Below are positions 39,103 through 50,339 of a stretch of 64,000 nucleotides of DNA, one piece after another (position 1 is the first letter of the stretch; each line of letters opens with the position of its first letter). This stretch comes from Thuidium tamariscinum (lineage: Eukaryota > Streptophyta > Bryopsida > Hypnales > Thuidiaceae). The notes under the pieces are model-generated. The model saw nothing but the letters and a program-made list of their open reading frames with translations, had not been told where the DNA came from and did not search any database. The translations under genes and the position numbers were made by a program. Where the stretch lies: contig OX344756.2 of NCBI GenBank assembly GCA_947034885.2, positions 19,017,489-19,081,488 on the forward strand. The letters are read 5' to 3'.

Positions 39103-42100
39103 CTATTTGCTTAGTAATATAACCTCACTCAATTGTAGAGTTTGGTTGTGGCATTCGAAGTCCAAATGTATATTGTTCTTATCTTTTGTAAGACGTTGCA
39201 AAGAAGAATTGGGTGTTGAAGAATGAAAACTAGATGATTCAATAGCATGTGATGGTAAACCTTCATGATAGTCTTCTAATGCACAATCATCCACATCTTT
39301 GTTACCGATGAGCATAGCCACAACTTCAGACATTGTTGGACGCCTTGCCGTAATATGGTGCAAACATTGCAATCCAACTTTCACAACTTGCTGGAATGTT
39401 GCATCTTCTACTAATGTCATTTCTTGAAGGGACTTGTCTCTTAAATTTGATAAATTATCAATTACAAGCAATTGTTGAGCCTACACAACATCAAAATTCC
39501 ATTCAATTTAATCAATTGGAAAAAATGTTCTCAATGCCATTTCTACCTTGAAGATCATACTTATAAACATGGCAACATTGTAAGTTGTACCGAGGGATAG
39601 AGTTCATTTACAAATTTTGTATTTGGGCAATTTTAACTCTAAAGTTTAGAAACCTTAGTAAGTTGTATCATGCATTGATTTTCAAATCACAATAATTTTT
39701 TAGAATTGTAGAAAAGATTACTTTATCATCATAATAAATACATACATGTGAGATTCAAAGTCATACAACATTTTAGGTAGTTTTTTGTACACTATCTACT
39801 ATCTAGAGGTACTGCCTTTTGCCAAAACTATTGTTTGCATCTTATTTGGCATGATCAAAATCAACCTTAGTAGTTGTTCAAATAACACTCATCATTCCAT
39901 ATTGCTTCACTTCTTGCTTGTTCTTCACCCCTTGCAAAAAGCTTAACAATTTTCCAAGGAATCTCTATGAAGTGGTAGATAGTGTTTAATAGAAATCCAA
40001 ATTGTTGGATAATTTTCAATTATTTGTTTTTCACTGGTCATGAAGCTAAAGTGCACTTCATTAAACTTGAATGTAATTTGTGGTTTCAAAATCGGTTAAT
40101 TTTTTAGCTTCTTAGAGCTTTCTAAAGTTGTTAAACTTTCTAGTGAAAATTGATTGAAGAATTTGTACAATGAATAGCATTGTACATTGAAGACTCACCC
40201 ATTGCACCAAATATTGTTCCCTTGATGGGGACTTGAGATCAATGTTCTTTCGCCCACTCACAATCTCCAATAGTAATATACCAAAACTAAACACATCAAG
40301 CTTTGAAGATACTTGACCATAACACAAATATTCGGGTGCCATGTATCCCCTGCACAAACTCACAAAAACCTTCAATTAATGAAGTTGTGTAAAAAAAATT
40401 TGAAACTATTATCACCTCAAGCAATGGAAAAACACAACACTACCAATGTCTGAACAAAGTACAAGCTTACATGGTCCCGGCAACTTTGGATACACTCATG
40501 TGACTTTCTCCATCATCCAATGATGGAAAAAAGAGTGCTAAGCCAAAGTCTGCAATCTTGGGATGGAAGTGCTTGTCAAGGAGGATATTTTCGCCTTTGA
40601 TATCTCGATGAATTATGGCTGGTTCAACTTCTTCATGGAGATATGCCAGGCCTCGAGCAATCCCTAAGATGATGTTGAATCGAGTTGGCCAATCGAGATG
40701 TCCACTACTTCTTGAACTTCCCCACAATGCATCCGCAAGGTTTTTATTTTCTACAAATTCATGAACCAAAATTCGTTGGTTTTCCTTTATACAACATCCC
40801 TTCAATTGCACCAAGTTGCGGTGCTTGATATTGGAGACTGTGATGATTTCACTTAGGAAATCTTGTATTCCTTGTTCCATACTAAATTTGGTCAATTTCT
40901 TCACGGCTACAAGGCTTCCATCGGGGAGAGTACCCTAACATACATCCACATTTAAAACATAAGGATTTGAAGATGATCAAATAATAATTCTTTTTGTCTT
41001 TGCAAACTTGATCAGTACTACTATGTCAATAGAATTTTATATTTCTAATGAAGATATGCCAAAAATATTGAAATTGTGAATGACCATGAAATAGAACTAA
41101 ATTGAAGATAATTCATTTATATTTTATAAATGAGGCCCTTAATAACAAGTTTGATGTATACCTTGTATACTATTCCAAATCCACCTCGTCCCAATTCATT
41201 TCTTGTATGAAAATCTTGGGTGGCAACTTTCAATTCATTAAATGAGTAGAGATTGGGCTTTACATCTTTCTTGTAAAGTTCTGCAATATCCAACAATTTT
41301 TTCAAAATAATGAAATATTTAAACAACTCTTGAAAGGTAAAATAAAATATTCAATTCATTGCGTAAGATAATAAATCTAGCTTACCACTTTCGAAATGAC
41401 GAAGTATAGAGATTTTCTTCTTCAACCTTTGGATCAATAAGAATGCCATGATAAAGGCAAATACAACTATGGGGCTTACAATAGCAAAGATAATTATTAG
41501 AATTCTATTTATCCTTTTGACAATCATAGTAGATTCTTCATCTGCACAAAGTCACATCATATTGTCAGAAATTATGAACATTAATACATTTCTAATAAGC
41601 ATTGTATTTAATTCAAAATTTCATCATGAATTATGCAATATTTTCTTCATCAAGAATTCAATATTCCATTAATCTAGAAGCATATATAAACTTAAAATAG
41701 AACTCAATCTACACAATGGTCAACTTTGGCAATGATTACCTTCTATAGGCGATGATGCATTGAAACGACAAACAAGTTGTAATACTCTTGTTTTGGGAAT
41801 TGGATTTGTGCAAATTGGATTTCCTCCTAAGAAGATTTTATCATCAAACAAAATCCTTGACTCACTAAAGCATGATGAAGGGTCATCAGAAGGATAAAAA
41901 CCAGTGATCTTGTTATATAGTAATGAAATCAACTTGATTTTAGAGTTTTGACATGAAGTATTTGGCAAATGCAATTCTCATGTAATATGATTGGAATCCA
42001 AATTTCTGCACATAGAAGAAACAATTATTGTATATCCATTTGGGGGGGACTTTGATTTATATAACTCATCCAAATTTTCATATCAATTTGAGTTGTAGAT

Positions 42101-45100
42101 TCATAGTAATATTATTGAATAAAAATTGCCCAAATTATTGAACGATAGTTAAAGTGATGTCTTTGTTATGATAGTACTATGAACTGGGCATATCTAGAGT
42201 ATATGCAAATCTAATATTTATACTAATACTTAATTCATTGTAAAATTCCTATTTAAAACATCTAAGCTAGAATTTTAAGAATCCATATTATTGATTGTTT
42301 GATTTGAAACACATAATTAGTTTTGTTCAAAACAATCAAAAATAGCTCAATCATCATGACATTGTCTAAAAAGAAATGAATAACTTACATTTCTTCCAAC
42401 TTTTGTAATTGTAATAGCCATTTTGGAAATAACTGGAACTTGTTATTGCGCATGGATCTACACACAAGTTGAAAAACATGGATTATTTGCATTCTACTTC
42501 AATAGACTAAAGACCATAAAATATCAAATCTAGTTTATTCTGTATAGTATTTTCATTGTCTAATAAATAGATAAAATTCATAAAAATCATGTATGTGTCA
42601 TGTATGAACAAAAACATAGGTAAATTGCAAAACATATATGCATTCAAAATGAAACTTACATCCTTTGAATTGTTGAGATATTGGTATCTAAAAATTCTTG
42701 TAGGAAGTTTGACATATTGTTGAAGTCCAATTGGCTGCACACAAAGATTTACAATTATAAGGACAATTTTGTTAATATAATACTCCATATAATATATTGC
42801 AATCAATTATGTTGCAAAATTAAAAAGATCTAATAATAAATTGCGTTCAACATTAAATAAAGGAATCTAAATATTCAATCTCTTTTTCTTTCAATTTGAT
42901 GGATACAATGAGATCATAGATCAAACAAGTAAAGAAAATTTTAGTAGATAACCTTGAAAAAGAGCTCCAATGATATTTGCTTACTCACATTTCTTGAATA
43001 GTCCCCACTTTAAAAAGTTCTGTTGGAAACCTCGTTATGAAATTATTTTGGGCATATCTGCAAATAAAGTCTAGTTGAGTGGCATAATTTGAAAAAACTT
43101 TCATCACAATTAGACAACACTCAATCCATTTTTGAAAAATGTTCAACGTGCTAAACTACACATCTCAATTTATACTTTCAAAGTTCCAATATTCAATGAT
43201 GAAAATAGATGAAAGTAACTTTGAAAACACACTAGACAACAGCAAATGTAACCCTCAACCCACAAAAATTTAAATACTGAAGGTTCGATAAAAGAGATAT
43301 TGGTTATGAAGTTGTTAGACAAATCCATAATCTCCATGTTGTAACAGTTAATTGAAACCTCTCCTCTTAATTGGTTGTTGCTGACATTCCTGCAATCGAT
43401 CAATGAAATAGTTTAGATTCAATGAATATTGGAACATCGGATAAGAAACTTTTGCAAAACTGAGGTCAATCTATTGACTATTTGACATAGGGAAATCACT
43501 TACCTCAATTTCCAAAGAGTAATGATTCAAAAGACTTACAGATATTTAAGAAAATAAAACTCCAATGGATTTGTGCTTGTGAATGAGTTCCCAGATAAGT
43601 CTCTGCAACAAAAGTATAATATATAGGAATCACAACTAGAGCCTTGAATTACTTTTGGCAATGGATCTTCATGGTTGTGTTACATGGTCAAATTGCTATA
43701 AGAAACCTTTTTAAGTTTTAAAATCAAGGCTTACAAGTGCTCAGACAAATGGGCTTTCAGAAACCGAAAGTCCAAAACTGATCAAAGTGAAATCTCAAAA
43801 CTCTAAAATGCTCAAACAAATGGGCTTTCAGAAACCCAAAGTCCAAAACTGATCAAAGTGAAATCTCAAAACTCTAAAATGTTTTTGATAGAGATCTAAA
43901 GCTCACCTGAGCATCAACTCTCTAGAGATCTAAACCATTCTAATTTCAATTGCCAATGGAAGATTCAACACTGGGTGAACTCGTCAATGGAATTAATCTA
44001 TCCTTACTACAACCACCAATAGTTTATGTAATTTCGTCACGGATAAGGTAACTAAACACTTAACTGATTATGGGGTTGTTCTAATTCCTAACACAAACAT
44101 AAGAAGTTGGAAACATGACAAAATCAAGAGATATTGGTGTATGCATCAAACTTACAGGTATTCAAGCCAATCATTTCCAGTACAATCAGGAACAAGTCCA
44201 ATACTTATGTTCCCATTGAAGGAACAGTTTGTAAGTATCCTGAAGGAACATGCCACACGTGCCATCATACAGTAGGAAACTGAGGCTATCTACAATTATT
44301 GCAAATGTCTTCGGCGTCAGTTAATATTTTCTGCCTAATGAAGGGTCAAAGGGAAGAAATAAACGTGAATTTTTGCAAGCACAAGCAGGCAGATACTTCC
44401 ACACTCACACTTTACTGAGATCGTTATTGTAACAGAAAATGTCCGGCGGAAGAGTTCCAGAGAGCATGATTGCATTATGAACTTCGCTGAGCACAAGAGA
44501 AAACGAAAACAACAAACACTTGAAATTCATTGGACATTCCAAAATCTAGGACTTGTATGGACTTATCGGTTTTAGAGCTCCCAAAGATTGGAGTGTCGCC
44601 AATTTAACGAACTTGAAGTTTGACTCGAATTTGCTACCTCTTCGCCCACGTACACAATTGCAAGTAGATAAATCATCCTAGGTCTTTTGAAAATTCATGC
44701 AACCATATCTGGACATCAAGACCGTTGCATGCCTCTGAACTTGCTTACATAGATTCAAGGTTGGTCAGGTTCAAAATTGCAGGAGGTAGTCCACCTATAA
44801 TCTTTGCAGAGTTGTCCTGCATCCAAGAGCCCATATCCCTGAAGATGCACAACAATTAGCCATGGCGTGAAGGTCTTTGTCAAAAAAAAACTTAGTAGTG
44901 ACACTAATCTACGCCCTCACTAATTAATAGGATACACAAGTCAGAGTATCTGAGTTGAAAGCTTCAAACTGAATGTGAGAGAGTTCAAGTTAAGGCCAGA
45001 ATTCATGCTAGCTCACAAAAAGATCTCTGTCACATAGTAATATGTGGTAGTTGAGGTGCTGGCGTTTTGATAGCAGGTCTTAGACTTGCAACTAACTCCT

Positions 45101-46033
45101 TGCCAGGGATAGAAGCTCCGGGTCTGGTTGTAATAACAGGGATGTTCCGTAAAAGACCACCCCAATGTATCAGTTAGCAATGAAGCATTGGTACCTGCCT
45201 CAACCCAAGCCCGCATGATGCTGTGCACGGCATCTCCTGCACGCAGCCAGTAGGTCAATTTCGTTATAATGACACACTTCTAGCACCAAACATTGCAAAA
45301 TATGTGTGCAGGAACTAATGACTAAAATGTAGAATGGGTATGGATTTCTATTTGAGAATGTACGTTCTGAAGGTGCCGAAATCAACTGGGGTGCTGTCAA
45401 TTTGACAAAACGATGATGAAGCACTGTTAGGGGGTCAAATATTCCGCACCGTCCACTGTTGACAGTGTTGAGAGAAGGCAGTGCCAGCCAATGCTACTGA
45501 TTGTTATCAGTACATGATTGTGCAACTTACTCAGACACAGATCACGTCAGGATATACTGATATCAGAGTTAGATCGACAATACTGTTTCCCCCGTAGCAA
45601 TCTTCTTCTTCTCTGTGCGAACCCCCAGTGTTTTGATCGACATTACCACGTACACTATTTCAGTTTCTCCATGAGTGTGACTTTAGCAATTAATTGTTGG
45701 AGTACCTCCAATTTCTGGAAATTGCTACAGTCGTGGTCTCCATATTCTGGTCTCCTGGGCCTAAATTTGATCGAATGTCACACTCTGTAGATAGAATGAA
45801 AAGCGTGCACGAAGCTGGTTGTATACAACTGACTGAACAAATTTGGCAGAGAGGGCGAGTCACCCAATTAATACTGACGAGAATGGAGCAAATTAAAAAA
45901 GAAATTGAGTACCTTCGTATTTCTGGTACACGTCAGAGTTTCCTGATGCTGAAATCTCTTGCGAATGAACTCCAGCTATGGCAGCCATCCCGCAGAAGAA
46001 GTGAAGCACAACAACCACGATCCACCCCATCAT
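39103..46033 (-). CDS. LRR receptor-like kinase, subfamily VIII-like, sixteen exons, with an internal TGA
   Basis: Minus-strand exons: 46033-45913, 45236-45017, 44838-44749, 44486-44409, 44239-44156, 43602-43540, 43389-43264, 43057-42989, 42734-42660, 42457-42389, 42005-41740, 41541-41386, 41280-41162, 40934-40471, 40349-40199, 39480-39103. All junctions agree in phase (843 codons with stop). Order: signal peptide ([18 protein letters not shown]), LRR N-cap (HPCYYN...WQGVSC), small phase-2 LRR exons, Cys-pair region (GGNPIC...LVCRF), transmembrane helix ([20 protein letters not shown]) and Ser/Thr kinase. Kinase motifs are complete: [15 protein letters not shown] (about K524), HRDIKGEN (about D623), DFG (about D641), MAPEY. 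No malectin domain is seen, although the kinase resembles the VIII-2 group. Codon 341 (41980-41978) is TGA, so the literal product is a 340-residue secreted LRR fragment. It may be a recent pseudogene or a true truncation. Confidence 0.85.
41978..41980 (-). other. In-frame TGA in the receptor kinase
   Basis: Exon 11 (42005-41740) joins exon 10 in the phase used by every other exon of the gene. Read that way it gives NLDSNHIT, then TGA, then ELHLPNTSC and the rest of the ectodomain. No alternative splice site in the exon avoids the codon without losing frame, as far as I can see. Confidence 0.8.
43739..43880. repeat. 71-bp tandem duplication in a receptor-kinase intron
   Basis: Two consecutive copies of a 71-bp unit beginning GCTCARACAAATGGGCTTTC, differing at only a couple of positions. 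It lies in the intron between exons 5 and 6 of the receptor kinase. Confidence 0.9.
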
Positions 46034-46477
46034 CGACGATCGACGAACGCACGGCTCGACCTTAGAGCTTCCGAACTACTGAAGTTCCGGAGGCCTGGGT
46101 CGGACTCTCTTCAATCGCTTTCAATGCACGACAATTGGTCCTCTGCAAATCGACACACGTCTAGAAACTGACTCAGTCTGATCTCGTTTTGAGAATCGGG
46201 ATGTCAGAATAGTAACCAATACAGGCTTGATGTGTAGTCCCAGCTTCTCTCATAGTGACTCTCACCGTAAGTACACGAATCTGTGACACGTCCCCGAGTG
46301 GCATTTCCTGTATATTTTGCAGGGAGGACCAATTTAAGAAGAGCAAAAAAAGTTACATACTTCAAATTTGATAACTTATTGTAAAGTTAAAAAAAGATTC
46401 TAACAAATCTTTCACAATGAGGAGCTAGGACATTTTCAATACCATCTCTTGTCTAAGAATGCACAATATTGTGATTC

Positions 46478-46760
46478 GGGACACATGTAGTATCGGAGAC
46501 CTCACCCCGTCATCCGCCATCACCGGAGAATGGCCGGATACCAGCAATTTTATTTTTTTAATAAAACTAAAAAAACCTTGGTTGATCAACCCTTAGCGCC
46601 TTTTGATCAACCTTAAGAAGTTCTGTAACTACACGCCTAAGGACGCTTTGCTACAGGTCTAAACCCTATTCGTCTCACTCTGTAGGTTTAGAATATTCAC
46701 AGGGGCGCCCAGCAATTCAACGAGCGCCATGGGTGAGGTCACCGATACTACATTCTATCC
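46478..46760. mobile_element. Mutator-like MITE with a perfect 9-bp target duplication
   Basis: The 9-bp direct repeat TTGTGATTC is found at 46469-46477 and 46761-46769. Termini are inverted: the left has ATGTAGTATCGGAGACCTCA and the right, in reverse complement, ATGTAGTATCGGTGACCTCA, within about 30-bp ends. The interior contains TTGATCAACCCTTAGCG and related inverse copies. Arm B shows the unoccupied site near 58617-58635. The 9-bp duplication is typical of Mutator elements. Confidence 0.85.
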
Positions 46761-47277
46761 TTGTGATTCACTGCAAAAATTCTGTTCTTTCATGTGCACA
46801 TCACCACCCACACATCTATAGTAGGTGATTGCTTCCAGATGAATGAGTTCTCAAGTAAATTTGATAAATGATCCAGCAGAAAAAGAAAAAGATTCGACAC
46901 CTTGAATTTACAAAATATCCTTGCAAACAAAATAATCCAGTGGCACCTACCTGGTCCTTTCACATTGCCGCATTAAGCAACATGCATGAATTCACAACTA
47001 CAGGACCTTACAGACTTGAAAACGAGAGCACTTGGAGTTTATTCAAAGTTGAAAAACGGATGGATGACCAGACCTTTACTTGAACACCTTCAGACCAAAA
47101 ATGGTGCAAACATTTTTTCCCAGTCCTGAGCTATTTTCTAAGAATTCTGAAATCCTACAAGCACGACTTGGAAGGCTTTCGCAAGTCTAGCATCGCTCAC
47201 TTTCTTAATGCACGGCAGAGAAAATAAGAACGCACTTAAATTAACTACACTGAAAAACAAGAACAAGTAATCCAGTA

Positions 47278-47597
47278 CACATAATGTCAATGCAGGAGAG
47301 TTCTCCTGTCGTGGCATGCTTCGATTGGTTAAGGAGAGGCAGATTAAGACTGATAATGCTCAATGCTTGCCTTGTGCAAATCTTCAGCAAGGTGGGTATG
47401 AAGTAGAGATTTCATTGGTATAGAAATGAGAGAAATCTAGGAGAAATCTCTTCCTCTACCAACCGATATTAACTCAATAAGTGCAGATTCACGTACCTAA
47501 CAAAATTTAAATCTAAATGGAGGAGACTATTACTGTTGTGGCATGTTTTGATTGGTTCAACAATCAAAGAAATCAAATAGATATTGACATTATGTCC
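47278..47597. mobile_element. Possible arm-A-specific insertion with short inverted ends
   Basis: ACATAATGTCAATG at about 47280 and ATTGACATTATGT at about 47583 are inverted and enclose sequence absent from arm B. Inside, GTGGCATGCTTCGATTGGTT and GTGGCATGTTTTGATTGGTT are diverged direct repeats about 210 bp apart. Element class and exact ends are unclear. Confidence 0.35.
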
Positions 47598-47722
47598 GGT
47601 AACTGCAAAGCAGTCCAAGTTACCAAAAATAATCGCCGGTCAGTACCAACCTCGCCGCCCCGCGGCTCGGTAGGTCCTAACCGGCGATTATTTTCGATAA
47701 CTTGGCCTGCTTTGCAGGTACC
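47598..47722. mobile_element. Foldback hairpin element
   Basis: A 125-bp imperfect palindrome: GGTAACTGCAAAGCAGTCCA and the AATAATCGCCGGT block on the left match the right side in reverse complement with few mismatches, around a GC-rich loop CTCGCCGCCCCGCGG. Present in arm A and absent at the corresponding place in arm B. Confidence 0.75.
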
Positions 47723-48845
47723 TAGTCCACTTAACACTTTGCCATTATGTTGTTAAGTTGTTGAAAAGTAATTTAGTCTTCTCCCACTGAATCACTTCTT
47801 CCAGCAAGACTGGAATAAATATTGAGGATGACATCTTTGAAAACCATTCAGAAAGCCAACAGAATTAATACATGGCTCACAAATATGAAATGAGAATTTG
47901 TCAAAAAAAGGATATGTCCAAAGGCTTACCTGAACAGGGCTGTTGTGGACATCTAGCAGTCTTTAACTTTGAACCTGTTACTCTGGCAAGTTGTCCCACG
48001 TGCAGTCTTGTTTTGTGCCTGAGAGCATACATTTTCTTTACGATGCTGAAAAGTAGAAAACTGAGAAAGCAATTTTCATACTGTGTCACGAACTAAAATA
48101 TGGAGTCTCCTCCCCTTTCAAACAGTTGCGACTGTTTGAGCTCAGTCTTGGGACGAACGCTCGAAATCATGGTAATCTCAAAATTCTATAATGATCCAAA
48201 AGATACCAAATATACTCTAGAGCTTGAAGCGAGAACCTCAAACCACCGTCAATGTGGTGACTGCATTGCATATTTGGGATCATGGGCACTGACTTCAACA
48301 GCTAACCTTACGACGTAGAACGAGAGCTTCAGCTTCTCCAGTTGATAGTTGCAAGATGTTAAGAAGAGAACGATACACCCCTTTGGCAAGGCATTGTGAT
48401 GGAACGTCAAAGATGTGCAAGTTTCAGCTGAGAGAGTCTTACACTGATTTTCACGAAAGGCAGGAGTGCCTATAATTCGCAATGCCCAACGAGCCGGCGA
48501 TACACTTCAGTGACGACACAGCGGTGCCGAAGCCAACAATCTGAGAAGCCACCAACCTCAGAAAAGTAGCAGAGAAATCTGAGCCTCGGATCACAACCAA
48601 GCCTCCTCAAGATCGAAGCTAGAAACGTCCAGAAAGTCAAAAGAAGAATTGGAGCCGTGGACGAAGCGCGTAGGAGATGGTGGAAAACAAGGCTGCACTT
48701 AATTACAGGCCGAAAAGGCGACAACAAAAGTTGTTGAGAAGAGTGATCAGGACGGGTTGCGCGGCAGGTGAGGGGAAAGTTGGACGCGCTCAGAGCATTC
48801 ACCGCCCCAGGCATGGTGGAACCAGTCTGGCGAGCTTGGTGGAAT

Positions 48846-48847
48846 TA
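48846..48847. other. Unoccupied TA site matching the MITE in arm B
   Basis: Arm A reads CTTGGTGGAAT, TA, GGCTCTGAAG; arm B reads the inverse complement of both flanks around a 299-bp MITE (56469-56767). This is the pre-insertion state and confirms that the MITE duplicated a TA. Confidence 0.85.
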
Positions 48848-49080
48848 GGCTCTGAAGCTCTTAGCTCCTCGGGCTAAACAGTACTTGGGGGGCTAAACCA
48901 TTTTGTGAACAGTGAGTGCGGGAGAAAGTCATGGTACATATGGCTCTTTCCCGGCAAGTGTACCCCGAACAGCTTAGTTGCTTCCTCTGAAGTCCTCCGG
49001 GAATTATGGTATGGGAACCTAATTTTGGCTTGGTTCTGCGCTCACTCAACTGGATTGAGAGGTTTCTAATTAACCCTTAA

Positions 49081-49208
49081 CCCTTAAATGCCGGGCGGGT
49101 CACCGTGTGGAAATACGGGCTGCGAATTGGAATGAACAATGATAAGTTGTTTGCTTCACTTCAGAATCCAGTATTCTATTTCAAGCGACCATGGTGCCCC
49201 TAGTACAA
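49081..49208. mobile_element. Remnant of an older piggyBac end
   Basis: After TTAA (49077-49080) the sequence CCCTTAAATGCCGGGCGGGT, then a GTGTGGAAA block, aligns with the intact element end at 49213 (CCCCTAAGCGACGGGCTGGT, then GTGTGGAGG). Two similar transposon ends thus lie in tandem, 132 bp apart; the first is diverged. Confidence 0.65.
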
Positions 49209-50132
49209 TTAACCCCTAAGCGACGGGCTGGTAAGTGTGGAGGAAACGGTGGTGGAGAGCCTATAACCGTGTGGGCTCAAAGAATTGGATGGGGAGCGTG
49301 TTTAGAGCAGCGAATGTTGGAAATTCTAGCGCATATCCTAGCAGTAGCAAGATGAGCAGCTTCGAAGCGGGTGACGATGGTGAGAGAAGATGCTCTCAGA
49401 GAGTAGCGGCCACAAACAAGAAGATGTGCTCTCTTTTGACAGCCTGGGCAGATGCTAAAAACAGTGCAAAAAAAGCGCAAAGATGTGAACACGGTAAATT
49501 TAGAAGCGGAAATGGATAGCTTCCATGCCGCTGCTGTGTATATTCATATAGCTTTTCAAAAAAAAGTGGAGGATTTTGTACAATGGTGCTTGCTATGTCT
49601 GATGGATTATGTAGTAAAAAAAATGAATAGTGCAAAGCGAACCGAGGGAATGGTGAACGTGAAACCTGCTCACTTTCTAATCTCGCTACGCACCTTCCAC
49701 CAAGTCTGCTGTCGACATCGAACACAAGCAAGCAGCTCATGATACTTGCAGATCTGGAATTTGAGAAGCCACACTGGAATCGCGGCATCCAAGGACGGGC
49801 AAGGTGGGCAGCATGGGCTCCGACAGTTCACTGTACCCAGGCTGCAATTGCGGGCAGGTTTCACGTTCCAGATTCTGGTCGCTTCAGCTGCCCGCGCTCG
49901 AAGGCCTGCAACGCGACGCTCTGGCAGAACGGCCTGCTGCCGCCACGTGCGAGTCCGCAACTGCTCCTTGATCCCGGGACTGCGGCCTCGGAACCGACGT
50001 CGTCTGCTGTGCTTGCCACATGCCTACAACTGCGGCAGCGAAGAAGGCCACTCCTTGACAAATTTACAAAGTCGATCGAAGAATCTACAACGTGATAAAA
50101 GCCTGCGATCAATACTGCCGAAATGGACAACT

Positions 50133-50339
50133 TCACAGATGGGTGTTCCAAAAGCAGGGATCCCTGCAGAGGTGAAATCCACAACCTGGGCAGGCTTGAT
50201 TTGTCCTCCTTCCACAGACGCGGCAGTTACCTCTCTTAGTTCCCATGCTCTTCGTGCCATGTGCTGAACGTACGTTTGGTGACAACGTCGAATAAGCATG
50301 ATGTCGCCCGCTCCATTTCGATAACAACTGCTTGGCCAA
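50133..50339 (-). CDS. Cysteine-rich C-terminal domain of the piggyBac transposase, after an in-frame TAG
   Basis: This frame is the direct continuation of the transposase frame: only a TAG codon (50342-50340) separates them. It has no ATG at its start. It encodes 68 residues ending in CRVCGRRTNQACPGCGFHLC and RDPC, a C-x2-C-x7-C-x2-C-x4-C-x3-C cluster placed where piggyBac transposases have their cysteine-rich, end-binding domain. It would be made only by stop readthrough, by a splice that removes the stop, or in a copy lacking the stop. Confidence 0.75.
   Translation of the reverse strand: MAKQLLSKWSGRHHAYSTLSPNVRSAHGTKSMGTKRGNCRVCGRRTNQACPGCGFHLCRDPCFWNTHL

Larger units (their letters stand above)
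45972..49069 (+). repeat. Arm A of a large inverted duplication
   Basis: It is related by inverse complement to 54129-60118. Matching blocks in order include GCAGCCAT / ATGGCTGC at the outer end, the signal-peptide exon of the receptor kinase, CCTCTGCAAATCGACACACG, TTCGACACCTTGAATTTACA, TGAATCACTTCTTCCA, GGACATCTAGC, GGAACGTCAAAGATGTGCA and TTCCTCTGAAGTCCTCC at the inner end. Similarity is clearly diverged, with several insertions. The inner end is the TTAA at 49070-49073. Confidence 0.9.

Noticed and set aside
43170..43403. Frame running past LRR exon 7 as an independent ORF
   Set aside because: The coding part ends at donor 43263 in the phase shared by all LRR exons; the rest is intron.
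48470..48814. Possible protein-coding gene in arm A (and 57149-57445 in arm B)
   Set aside because: The two arms keep different frames with stops at different places and no family is recognised, so coding conservation is not supported.
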